Shown here piece by piece: positions 37,926 through 47,030 of a stretch of DNA of 64,000 nucleotides. Origin of the DNA: PALSA-278 sp963760285 (GTDB lineage: Bacteria > Acidobacteriota > Terriglobia > Acidiferrales > UBA7541); the NCBI GenBank assembly GCA_963760285.1, contig CAVXCI010000001.1, forward strand, positions 1,488,001 through 1,552,000. Direction: 5' to 3'. Position numbers and translations under genes: made by a program. Below the pieces are notes generated by a model that worked only from the letters and a program-made list of their open reading frames with translations, had not been told where the DNA came from and searched no databases. Position 1 is the stretch's first letter, and the number at the start of each line of letters is the position of its first letter.

Positions 37926-39551
37926 CTAAAATCCCGGAACGCCGGTGGCTGCGGGCCGGACTTCGCCTGTCTCCGCCGACCAGCCCAGCCGCTCGAACCA
38001 CACCTGCCCGATGGACATCAGCCCGGTATAGAGATATCCCCACACGAAGAGGAGCAGGAATGGCACGGTGGCATAGTTTTCATTGCGGATGGCGTACAGG
38101 ACCGTCGCCGCGAAATAGAGGCCCAGCAGAACTTCCACGAACGGCATCCACCCTGCACTTTTCCGGTAACTCTTTTTGGTCCACGCCGCCTTGTTTCCGG
38201 CGATGCTGTACTTCGGTGTGCGCACGAATTCGCTTTTGTGACCGAACAGCGCTTCCATCACCGCCACCGCATTGCGCACGGAGAGGCCAATGCCCACGGC
38301 CATCACAAACGGCAGGTAGAGAAACGTGCGCATCCATTCCTTCGGATAAAGTTCGCGCTGCGCCGTGAGATAAAAACTGGAAATCGAACATGTGGACGCC
38401 ACGAACAAGGGCAGATCAATCACCAGCACCTGGAACCATCCCTGATAGAAGCGCACAATCATCGCGGGCAGAAGAATAATCGAGAGCAACACCATCAGCG
38501 GGTAGCTGATGTTGGCCGTAAGGTGAAAGAACGCTTCCACCTTCACGTGCCGGGGAACGTCCGCGCGCATCACCTGCGGCAGGATTTTCTTCGCCGTTTG
38601 GATGAGTCCTTTAGCCCAGCGCGCCTGCTGCGATTTGAATGCGTTCATCTCCACGGGAAGCTCCGAGGGGCATTCGATGTCCGGCAGATAGAGAAAATGC
38701 CAGCCGTGCAGCTGCGCCCGGTAGGAAAGATCGGTGTCTTCCGTCAGCGTGTCGTGCTGCCAGCCGCCGGCATCGTCAATGGCGGCGCGGCGCCAGACAC
38801 CCGCGGTCCCGTTGAAATTGAAAAATGATCCGCTGCGGTAGCGCGATGCGTGTTCAATCACAAAGTGTCCGTCCAGCAGAATGGCCTCCGCGCGTGTCAG
38901 CGCGGAGTAATTGCGGTTGATGTAACTCCAGCGCGTCTGCACCATGGCCAGCTTCGCGTCCGCAAAATAGGGAATGACGCGGTGCAGAAAATCCGCGGGC
39001 GGCAAGAAATCGGCGTCGAAAATGGCCACGAATTCGCCCTGCGCGCTTTTCAACCCTTCCTGCAGCGCGCCGGCCTTGTAACCGCTGCGGTTGGCGCGGT
39101 GCAGATAATGAACGGGCACGCCGAGCTGCCGGAAACGCTCCACGCAGGCCCGCGCTACCTCCCGCGTTTCGTCCGTGGAATCATCCAGCAGTTGGATGTC
39201 CAGCCGGTCGCGTGGATAATCGAACTGCGACACGCATTCCACCAGTCTTTCCACCACATAGCGTTCGTTGAATATGGGAAGCTGGACGGTTACTTTAGGC
39301 CATTCGGCGGGATCGTGAACAACCGGCGGCACATTCTGGCGGTATTTGAAAAAATTATAGACTAGGGCATAACGATGCACGCCGTAGGTGGCCAGAATCA
39401 CCAGGACCAGAAAGTACGGCAGCATCATCGCCAGATCGAAGGCATTGGGTTGGTAGAGACCGGCAAACGTCCGGTCCGTCAGCCGGCGCCACAATCCGGT
39501 GAACGGCCCGGTGGAGGCCAGCAACAGCGCGAGATGAAACACTCCATTCAA
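37926..39551 (-). CDS. Processive family 2 glycosyltransferase, membrane-bound
   Basis: 541 residues. An N-terminal membrane segment (MMLPYFLVLVILATYGVHRY) is followed by a cytoplasmic GT2 domain with VQLPIFNERYVVERLV, LLDDSTDET, FDADFLPP, TEDTDLSYR and the processive-synthase signature SQQARWAKG. Four or five C-terminal helices complete it. The pattern matches CESA/CslA-like beta-glycan synthases (glucomannan or mannan type). It faces away from a GT-C gene with only about 17 bp between their presumed starts. No accessory synthase subunit is nearby. The product is unknown. Confidence 0.9.
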   Translation of the reverse strand: MNGVFHLALLLASTGPFTGLWRRLTDRTFAGLYQPNAFDLAMMLPYFLVLVILATYGVHRYALVYNFFKYRQNVPPVVHDPAEWPKVTVQLPIFNERYVVERLVECVSQFDYPRDRLDIQLLDDSTDETREVARACVERFRQLGVPVHYLHRANRSGYKAGALQEGLKSAQGEFVAIFDADFLPPADFLHRVIPYFADAKLAMVQTRWSYINRNYSALTRAEAILLDGHFVIEHASRYRSGSFFNFNGTAGVWRRAAIDDAGGWQHDTLTEDTDLSYRAQLHGWHFLYLPDIECPSELPVEMNAFKSQQARWAKGLIQTAKKILPQVMRADVPRHVKVEAFFHLTANISYPLMVLLSIILLPAMIVRFYQGWFQVLVIDLPLFVASTCSISSFYLTAQRELYPKEWMRTFLYLPFVMAVGIGLSVRNAVAVMEALFGHKSEFVRTPKYSIAGNKAAWTKKSYRKSAGWMPFVEVLLGLYFAATVLYAIRNENYATVPFLLLFVWGYLYTGLMSIGQVWFERLGWSAETGEVRPAATGVPGF

Positions 39552-39568
39552 TTTTGCAGTGTCCTTTT

Positions 39569-40885
39569 ATGCTAGGCGACGCGACGCATCTTCCCCGCCG
39601 CGGCGCGCAGGTTTTTGCCGCTGCCGCTGCCGTCGTCGCACTGGAAATTCTGTTCTGGCGGCTGCATCAACTCGGCAATCTGAAAATCTTCGTCACCCCG
39701 GCGATCGCGATTTGTCTTGGCGCCGGGGTCATCTATTTCATCGCTCTCTTTGCGCTGGAACATACCCGGGAATGCCGCGTGGCGTTCTGGCTGATTCTTG
39801 CTGGCGGCCTGCTTTTCCGCCTGACCCTGCTGCCGTTGGCGCCTACGCTTTCCGACGATCTCTACCGTTATCGCTGGGACGGCCGAGTCCAGCTTGCCGG
39901 ATGGAATCCCTACGCCATTGCGCCCGATGACGCCCGCCTTGCTGCGCTTCACGAACCCGGCGAGCCGCGTTTTCCCGCCCAGGAGTTGCCGGCTATTTAT
40001 CCGCCACTGGCCGAACTCACTTTTCGCGCCGCTGCGGCTGTTTTTCATTCGCCCGTGGCCTTCAAATTTCCCATGTTTGCCGCGGATATTCTTGCCATGG
40101 GACTGCTGGCTTTTTGGTTCCGTTCCCATGGGGATGGCAACTTCCGCGTGGCCATCTACGCCTGGAATCCGCTGGTAATTGTTGAATTCGCCGGCAGCGG
40201 ACACAGCGACGCGCTGGCCATCGCCGCAATTGTAGCGGCCTTCGTGATTATACGGTGGCGACCCGCGCTGTCAACGATGCTGCTTGCCGTGGGCGCCCTG
40301 CTGAAGTCGTTTCCCCTGCTTTTCTTTCCCGCGTGGCTGCGACATATGGGATTCCCCCGGCGTCGGGCAGCTTGGTGGGGACTAGCGGGAGCTCTGGCGC
40401 TGATGGCTCTGTGCTTCTGGCCCTATCGCGGGGCGCTGGGCCAATTGCGCGGCAACATGGCTTATTACGAGTCGCGCTGGCAGAACAATAACGCCAGCCT
40501 CTATGTGATCCTGCTTCACCTCACCCGATCGGACGTTTGGGCTGGCCGCATCGGGGCCGCCGTCGCCGCTTTGGTCTCGCTGTGGGCCGCGAAGCGGAGG
40601 CTTCCGCCTGAACGCGCCGCCTTCATGATTGTCGGCGCGATTTTGCTATTTTCGCCCAATGCCTACTCCTGGTATTTCACCTGGATGGTTCCCTGGCTGT
40701 GTTTTTTTCCAAATCCGGCATGGTTGCTCTTGACCATTCTGCAGTTCCTCTCTTATCATGTGCTCATTCGTTATCAGATACTGGGCGTCTGGCATTTCGA
40801 GCCGCGATTCATACTGCTGACTTACTTGCCGTTTTACTTACTTCTAGCGAGCCAGTGGCTATACCGAAAATTTTGTCCGGAATGA
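39569..40885 (+). CDS. GT-C family polyprenyl-phosphate sugar transferase (GT87-like)
   Basis: 438 residues from the ATG at 39569. It has ten or more hydrophobic helices and the luminal loop SDDLYRYRWDGRVQLAGWNP, typical of GT87/mannosyltransferases using polyprenyl-phosphate sugars. ELPAIYPPLAELTFR and an internal NAYSWYFTWMVPW follow the family. It probably adds mannose or a related sugar outside the membrane, perhaps to the product of the adjacent GT2 synthase (inferred from neighbourhood only). The start codon is not certain because so little room is left for a promoter between the two divergent genes. Confidence 0.85.
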   Translation: MLGDATHLPRRGAQVFAAAAAVVALEILFWRLHQLGNLKIFVTPAIAICLGAGVIYFIALFALEHTRECRVAFWLILAGGLLFRLTLLPLAPTLSDDLYRYRWDGRVQLAGWNPYAIAPDDARLAALHEPGEPRFPAQELPAIYPPLAELTFRAAAAVFHSPVAFKFPMFAADILAMGLLAFWFRSHGDGNFRVAIYAWNPLVIVEFAGSGHSDALAIAAIVAAFVIIRWRPALSTMLLAVGALLKSFPLLFFPAWLRHMGFPRRRAAWWGLAGALALMALCFWPYRGALGQLRGNMAYYESRWQNNNASLYVILLHLTRSDVWAGRIGAAVAALVSLWAAKRRLPPERAAFMIVGAILLFSPNAYSWYFTWMVPWLCFFPNPAWLLLTILQFLSYHVLIRYQILGVWHFEPRFILLTYLPFYLLLASQWLYRKFCPE

Positions 40886-40944
40886 TCTACCAGACGCACG
40901 ACAGAGGATCGCATTCCTCGGCCGCGCAATTAGGATAATCGCCC

Positions 40945-41694
40945 ATGCCCTATCAACGGCATAGCAGTCAGCGGTCCTGGCAACGCCCTCCTGGCGCCTG
41001 GATGATGGCGCAGACGTGGCAGGACGTCCTGTTCGCCCATTGGCCCGTTCCCTTGGAAGCGCTCCGCGTGGCCATTCCGGCGCCTTTGGAAGTTGACACA
41101 TATGAAGGGACGGCGTGGCTGGGCATCGTCGCCCTCCGGGCCACCGGCGTGCGCCCCAATGGGCTGCCGCCGCTCCCCTTCATTTCTTCATTTCCCGGAT
41201 TGAATCTGCGTACCTATGTGCGCCTGGGTAAGCGCCCGGGATTGTGGTTTCTCAGCCTCGACACCGGGGGCCTCCTGGCCGCCAAATTGGGGCGGAAGCT
41301 TTTCCATTTGCCTTATTTCCGTGCGCGCATGAAAGTTCGCCGCCGGAAGGACGGGATTCACTTTGAATGCCATCGCGCGGATGTCACCGCGCCGCCCGCG
41401 GAATTCTGTGCGCGCTATCGCCCCGTTGGGCACACGTCCCATTCGCGGCCGGGCAGCCTGGAACACTGGCTCACGGAGCGATACTGCGCCTACTCCGTGA
41501 ACGAGAAGGAGGTGTTCCGCACGGAAATCCATCATCGCCATTGGCCATTGCAGCAAGTGGAAGCGGACTGCGATGTGGATACCATGGCCGAAGCGCAGGA
41601 GCTGGCGCTGCCGGACATTCCTCCCCTTCTTCATTACAGCCGCAGCATGAAAGTGGAGATTTGGCCGCCGCGCGCGGTTGCCCCCGCGGGATAA
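40945..41694 (+). CDS. DUF2071 family protein (YqjF-like)
   Basis: 249 residues of the YqjF/COG3361 family: WQDVLFAHWPVPLEALRVAI, LEVDTYEGTAWLGIVAL, LNLRTYVRLGKRPGLWFLSL, LEHWLTERYCAYSV and a C-terminal LHYSRSMKVEIWPP. The family has an acetoacetate-decarboxylase-like fold and no firmly assigned activity. It follows the GT-C gene by 59 bp on the same strand and converges with mqnE. Confidence 0.9.
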   Translation: MPYQRHSSQRSWQRPPGAWMMAQTWQDVLFAHWPVPLEALRVAIPAPLEVDTYEGTAWLGIVALRATGVRPNGLPPLPFISSFPGLNLRTYVRLGKRPGLWFLSLDTGGLLAAKLGRKLFHLPYFRARMKVRRRKDGIHFECHRADVTAPPAEFCARYRPVGHTSHSRPGSLEHWLTERYCAYSVNEKEVFRTEIHHRHWPLQQVEADCDVDTMAEAQELALPDIPPLLHYSRSMKVEIWPPRAVAPAG

Positions 41695-41710
41695 AAGCAG
41701 TTCTGGCGGC

Positions 41711-42896
41711 TTATGTGTTTAACGTCAGCGTGGTTTCGGGAATGAAATCGCGGGCAGGCGCAATCTTTCCCGCGCCAGACGATGTAACAGGCGGCAGCTT
41801 GGAGCGGTCAATGCGGTTGTAGAGCGTATCGCGCTCCACGGGAATGCGGCCCGCGGCGCGGATGAGGCGTTCCAGCTCGCCGCGCGGCGTGAACTGATCC
41901 GTGGTCGCTCCGGCGTCGTGGTAAATCTTTTCCTCGATCACCGTTCCGTCCAGATCATTGGCGCCGAAGCGCAAGCGCAATCTGAGCGATGCGCGGCGTC
42001 AGCATGATCCAGTAAGCCTTGATGTGGTCAAAATTATCCAGCAGCAGCCGTGACACGGCGATGGTTTTCAAATCGTCCATGCCGGTGGGGCCCGGAAGAT
42101 GGCTCAATGCGGTATTGGCGGGATGAAACGCCAGCGGGATAAACGCTACATAGCCATGTGTGCGATCCTGGGACTCGCGAAGCATCAGGAGATGCTCCAC
42201 GCGCTCCTCGTTCGTTTCGATGTGGCCGTAAAGCATGGTGGCGTTGGAATGCAGCCCCACTTCGTGCGCCGTCTGCGCAATCTGCAGCCACATACGTCCG
42301 CTCACTTTGTGATCGCAAATCATTTTTCGCACGCGCGCGTTGAATATCTCCGCGCCGCCGCCGGGGAGCGAATCCACACCCGCTTCCTTCATGGCCAGAA
42401 GCGTGTCTTTGATGGAAAGTTTGGCGATGCGCGCGTAGTAGCCCACTTCCACCATGGTGAAAGCCTTCAAGTGAACGTGAGAAAAGCGCTGCTTGAGGCC
42501 GCGAATCAGGTCCAGATAATACGAAAACGGCAGATCGGGATGCAGTCCGCCGACAATGTGAAATTCCGTCGCGCCTTCGGCCACGCCCTGCGCGGCGCGT
42601 TCGTAGATTTCATCCAGCGCATAAGTATAGGCGCTGGGATGTTCCGGCGAGCGGCCAAACGCGCACAGGCGGCAATGCGCCACGCAAACGTTGGTGGGGT
42701 TGATATGCCTGTTGATATTGAAATAGCAGACGTCGCCATGACGTTTTTCGCGGACGTGATTGGCCAGCCATCCCACGGCAAGCAGATCGTGCGACTCGAA
42801 GAGAGCGAGGCCGTCGTCAGCATCCAGACGCGCGCCGACCAGCACTTTTTCCGCGATGGGTTTCAGCCTCGCGTCATTGATTTGAAGGTCAATCAT
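41711..42896 (-). CDS. mqnE: Aminofutalosine synthase, one frameshift
   Basis: MqnE is a radical-SAM enzyme that joins an adenosyl radical to the enolpyruvyl substrate in the futalosine route to menaquinone. The cluster motif is CVAHCRLC, preceded by INPTN. GGLHPDLPFSYYLDLIRGLK, FTMVEVGYYARI, DSLPGGGAEIFN and MWLQIAQTAHEVGLHSNATM follow. The frame is open to about 41970; there one base must be removed near GCGCTTGCGCTTCGG to continue with RFGANDLDGTVIEEKIYHDA to the stop at 41711. The start at 42896 (MIDLQINDARL) is preferred; one 27 bp upstream is possible. It lies next to two further quinone genes. Confidence 0.93.
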
Positions 42897-42974
42897 TTCC
42901 CAACCTGCGTCCCTTGTCCTCAACTCTAGCTCTAGAATCCAGTGATTATTGGCGGCGTCCGATTCAACACTTTC

Positions 42975-43880
42975 CTAACGTGGAAGCAGGGAAGCCGCGC
43001 CCCAGAACAGCAGGAACAATAGACTAATATAGCCGTTCACCGTGAAGAATGCAGCATTGATGCGGTTCAAATCGTTCGGGCGCACAAGGGACTGTTCGTA
43101 GCCCAGCAACACAGCCACCACGGCGATGCCCGCCCAGGCTGGCCAGGCCATCGAAAACGACAGCGCCAGCCACGCCAGCAGCACCACGACCACAACGTGC
43201 ATCAGCCGCGCCAGCCACAGCGCGCGGACCACGCCCATGCGGCTGGGCACGGAGAAAAGCCCCGTGCGGCGGTCAAAGTCCACGTCCTGGCAGGCGTAAA
43301 GAATGTCGAAGCCGCCCACCCACAGCGTCACCGCCGCGCACAGAATGGCGATGCGCCAATCCAGCGAGCCGCGCACGGCGATCCAGGCTCCCGCGGGAGA
43401 AATTCCCAGGCAGAAGCCCAGCACCACGTGGGACCAGGACGTGAACCTCTTGGTGTAGCTATAGAGAAACAGCACCCCCAGGACCAACGGCGAAAGCCGC
43501 AACGCCAGCGGATTCAGCCGCCATGCCGCAAGGATCAGCAGCGCCGAAGCCACCACGGTAAAGCCGACGGCAAAGTTCATGGAAAGAGCACCAGTGGCCA
43601 GCGCGCGCTGCCGCGTGCGCGGGTTTTCGCGGTCGTAGCGCAGATCAATGATGCGGTTCAGGGTCATGGCAGCAGAACGCGCTCCCACCATGGCCACTAA
43701 AATCCAAAGGAGTATCCGAATGGCTGGCCATTCCAGCGGCCACGCAAGAACCGGACTTGTTCCATGGAGCGAATTTTCCCTGAACGCCAGAAGCGCTCCC
43801 ACCAAGGCGAATGGCAGCGCGAACACGGAGTGCTCGAATTTGATCATTTCCAAGGTGGTGCGGATTCGTCCGTGGGTCAT
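42975..43880 (-). CDS. mqnP: UbiA-family polyprenyltransferase (MqnP-like)
   Basis: 301 residues from the ATG at 43880 (MTHGRIRTTLEMIKFEHSVF). UbiA motifs are present: AMTLNRIIDLRYDRENPRTR near residue 60 and GGFDILYACQDVDFDRRTGL near residue 180, the two Asp-rich Mg-diphosphate sites. Nine hydrophobic helices are visible. In futalosine-pathway organisms such a protein prenylates 1,4-dihydroxy-6-naphthoate. It stands between mqnE and ubiX on the same strand. Confidence 0.92.
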   Translation of the reverse strand: MTHGRIRTTLEMIKFEHSVFALPFALVGALLAFRENSLHGTSPVLAWPLEWPAIRILLWILVAMVGARSAAMTLNRIIDLRYDRENPRTRQRALATGALSMNFAVGFTVVASALLILAAWRLNPLALRLSPLVLGVLFLYSYTKRFTSWSHVVLGFCLGISPAGAWIAVRGSLDWRIAILCAAVTLWVGGFDILYACQDVDFDRRTGLFSVPSRMGVVRALWLARLMHVVVVVLLAWLALSFSMAWPAWAGIAVVAVLLGYEQSLVRPNDLNRINAAFFTVNGYISLLFLLFWGAASLLPR

Positions 43881-43932
43881 GAAGTTTTCTAGGATGCGCC
43901 TTGGCGAAGAATTGCGGCGGCAGCTAGTCGCC

Positions 43933-44556
43933 CTATACCTGCGAGCCGGAGTTCCAATGATATTGCCGTTGCTGGGGCAGGCCGAGATGGTCCAGCACGC
44001 GGCAGACGTACTGTTCCACGGCCTCCTCAATGTTCTTCGGGCCGAAATAAAAAGCCGGCATTGCCGGCATGATCACCGCGCCGGCATCGTGCGCGCGGAG
44101 AGCGTTTTCCAGATGGACGCGGTTCAGCGGCGTTTCGCGCAGGCACAGCACCAGCCTGCTCCGTTCTTTCAGGCAGACGTCCGCGGCGCGGGCCAGCAGG
44201 TCATCACTGGCGCCGGTGGCGATAGCGGAGAGCGTCCCCGCCGAGCAGGGAATCACCGCCATGCCGTCCACTGGGTTGCTGCCGGAGGCGATCACCGCGC
44301 CGATGTCGCGATTGGGCAGGTATTCGATTTTTGCCGTGGGCGCGCCGGTGAGCAGCGAAGGCAGCCGCTTGGGCTCCGCGGAAACAATACCCAATTCCGA
44401 AGCGATCAGCCGCAAGCCGGTTTCCGTCGCCACCAGATAAACACGTGCGACACGCGCGTCGGCATCGAGCAATCGCAGAATGGTCTGCGCATAAATCGCC
44501 CCGCTTGCGCCGGTGACGCCGATAGTGATGACTTTGCCTTCACGTTCTTTCGTCAT
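43933..44556 (-). CDS. ubiX: Flavin prenyltransferase
   Basis: 207 residues from the ATG at 44556. ITIGVTGASGAIYAQTIL opens the FMN-binding fold, followed by PCSAGTLSAIATGASDDLLA, RAADVCLKERSRLVLCLRET and AHDAGAVIMPAMPAFYF. UbiX prenylates FMN to make the cofactor of UbiD-type decarboxylases. Beside mqnE and mqnP it probably serves a UbiD-like (MqnL-type) decarboxylase of the menaquinone route, which is not in the window. It is divergent from larB with 121 bp between starts. Confidence 0.95.
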   Translation of the reverse strand: MTKEREGKVITIGVTGASGAIYAQTILRLLDADARVARVYLVATETGLRLIASELGIVSAEPKRLPSLLTGAPTAKIEYLPNRDIGAVIASGSNPVDGMAVIPCSAGTLSAIATGASDDLLARAADVCLKERSRLVLCLRETPLNRVHLENALRAHDAGAVIMPAMPAFYFGPKNIEEAVEQYVCRVLDHLGLPQQRQYHWNSGSQV

Positions 44557-44677
44557 GGATCGTGCGATTTGCGCGATGGCAGCCTCGGAAGTTCGCGAAC
44601 AGGCAGCGGGACGCGCGAACTGCGATGGTAGGCAGTGGCTTCCGCCGAAGTCAAGGCGCGGATGGTAGAATGCGCCC

Positions 44678-45429
44678 GTGGACGAGTACGAAATCCGCAA
44701 ATTGCTAGCCAGCGTGCGAGCCGGCAAGACCGGTGTGGAACGCGCTGTGGTCCGGCTGCGGAAACTTCCGTTTGAAGACCTGGGCTTTGCCAAAATTGAT
44801 CATCATCGCAGCCTCCGCGTCGGCTATTCCGAAGTTGTATACGCGCGCGGCAAAACCCCGCAACAGGTGGCGCGGATTGTTCGCGGCATGATGCGCTCCA
44901 GCAAGCGCCAGAATATTCTGGTCACGCGAGCGTCCAGGCCTGTTTTCACCGCGGTGCGCAAGCTCGCGCGTGGGGCCAGGTTTTTCCCTCTATCCGGCGC
45001 CATCGCCATCGAACGCAACCGCGACAAGCCCGGCAAAGGATTGATTCTGATCGTTACCGCGGGGACCAGCGACATCCCCGTGGCCGAGGAGGCGTGGGTC
45101 ACCGCGCGACTATGGGAAACAACTCCGAGATGCTATGTGACGTCGGCGTCGCGGGGCTGCACCGACTGATGCGCTACAGCGAAAAATTCGCCGAAGCGCG
45201 CGTCATTATTTGCGTGGCGGGAATGGAGGGTGCGCTGCCGAGCGTGGTGGGTGGACTGGTCAGCGTGCCGGTGATTGCCGTGCCCACCAGCACTGGCTAC
45301 GGCGCGGGCGGCGGCGGAATCGCCGCGTTGCTGGCCATGTTGAATAGTTGCGCGTCCAATGTCAGCGTGGTGAATATCGATAACGGATTCGGCGCGGCCT
45401 GCGTGGCCAGCGTGATCAACCGCCTCTAA
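44678..45429 (+). CDS. larB: Nickel-pincer cofactor biosynthesis protein LarB, one frameshift
   Basis: The protein starts at GTG 44678. YSEVVYARGKTPQQVARIV, TAGTSDIPVAEEAWVTARLW, then in the next frame NNSEMLCDVGVAGLHRL, VAGMEGALPSVVGGL and PTSTGYGAGGGGIAALL. These are the LarB C-terminal PurE-like domain residues. One base must be gained or lost near 45113-45117. LarB carboxylates and hydrolyses nicotinic acid adenine dinucleotide as the first step to the nickel-pincer nucleotide of lactate racemase. larC, larE and larA are not in the window, so an actual cofactor pathway is not shown here. Confidence 0.9.
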
Positions 45430-45448
45430 GTTATCTTCAGTCAGCGAT

Positions 45449-46899
45449 TCAGCGCAGAGCGCCGACCAGCGCGCAGGCCAGCACTCCCTCTTCATCGGCA
45501 AAACGGTTCGCAAATCGAGCAGCAGGCGCGTCGTCTTCGATTCGCGCAATGATGGGCATGCCTTCGGCCGTGACGACGGAGCTTTTCTTCAGGCCCGCGG
45601 CCGAAAATGCGGGGAGCTGATGGCGAATCAGATGCGTCGGAAGAGTTTGCTCCGGCGTGGCCCCGCCGCCCAGCACGGAAAACCCCTCGCACAATTCCAC
45701 GGAAACTCCGGCGGGCAGATGGGGCAGCAACCGCTCGACAGGAATGATTCCCCGCGGACGCGCAATTCCTCCGCCGTGGCGGAGCAACATACGCTGTACG
45801 GGAATTTCCCCGAACGCGCCGCGCAAATAAGCGCGCAAGTATTTCTTCAATGGCGGCGATGACGAGTTTATCCACGCGAACAGCGCGGAACAGCGGATGC
45901 CGACGGATGCGCTCGATCAATTCGCGGTGCCCGGCGATAATCCCCGCTTGCGGTCCTCCAAGGAGTTTATCGCCGCTGAAAGCGACAATGTCCGCGCCGG
46001 ATTCGAAGCTGTGGTGAACCAGCGGCTCGGCGGATGCCGGATGGCCTAGGTCCGCGAGGCAGCCGGAGCCGAGGTCTTCAAAAACAGGAAGCGAATGCGT
46101 TTTCGTCCCAACGGCGGCCAACGATTCGAGCGGAGGACGTTCGGTAAATCCGACGATGCGGAAGTTGGAGGGATGAACGCGCAGCAGAAGGCGCGTGCGT
46201 TAGTTGATGGCGTGTTCATAGTCGCGATGCGCGTGCGATTCGTGGTGCCCACTTCGCGCAGTTGCGCGCCGCTCTCCGCCATGATTTCCGGAATGCGAAA
46301 GCCGTCGCCAATTTCGATCAGCTCGCCGCGCGAGACAATCACCTCTCCGCCCTTGGCCAGCGCGCTCAGAACCATCAGCACCGCCGCGGCATTGTTGTTC
46401 ACCAGGATGGCCGCTTCCGCTCCGGTCACTCTGCGCCAGTCGGTGCGACTGATATGCGCGTCCCGGCTGCCGCGCTTTCCGGATGCGAGATCGTATTCGA
46501 GATTGGAATATCGGCCGGCAATTTCGCGGATGCGGTTCAGCGCCGCCATGGAGAGTGGAGCGCGTCCGAGATTGGTGTGCAGGATGACCCGGTGGCATTG
46601 ATGACGCGGCGCAGCGAGGGCGCAAGCACCCGGCGAACACGTTCGATTACGGCGGTTTCGATTTCAACGGTGGACGGCTCACCGGGCGGCGTCTTGCTAC
46701 TAGCCGCGGGCCGCGGGATTTCCTTGCGCCGTTCTTGCAGGATCGCGCGGGTTTCCGTCACGACCATCTCCCGTCCAAACTCGCGTGACAATTCTTGCAG
46801 CCGCGGCTGGCGCAATAGCTCGTCCACGGATGGGAGCTGCCGCAGAGACTTGTTCGCGCCTGCAGCACGCGTGCGCTTGCGTTTGGCACCCCGTGGCAT
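45449..46899 (-). CDS. selA: L-seryl-tRNA(Sec) selenium transferase, frameshifted
   Basis: LRQLPSVDELLRQPRLQELS starts the N-terminal domain, then RVINATG, MAALNRIREIAGRYSNLEYD, VNNNAAAVLMVLSALAKGGE, FEDLGSGCL and the PLP-lysine segment DIVAFSGDKLLGGPQAGII. The C terminus ends at 45449 (EEGVLACALVGALR). Breaks are near 46585, 46210 and 45850. SelA converts Ser-tRNA(Sec) to Sec-tRNA(Sec), so the organism probably inserts selenocysteine. selB, selC and selD are not in the window, nor is a Sec-containing gene recognisable. It is convergent with larB and divergent from purH. Confidence 0.9.
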
Positions 46900-47030
46900 C
46901 CCGCCATTTCAACATACCCCGCCTCCACCAGCAACGATCGCGACAGGTTCTGTCCGGGCATTTATGCGAGGGGCTGTGATGCGATATATTGCCTAGGCAT
47001 CGAGATGGTGAACGCGGGAGAGATTCGTAG

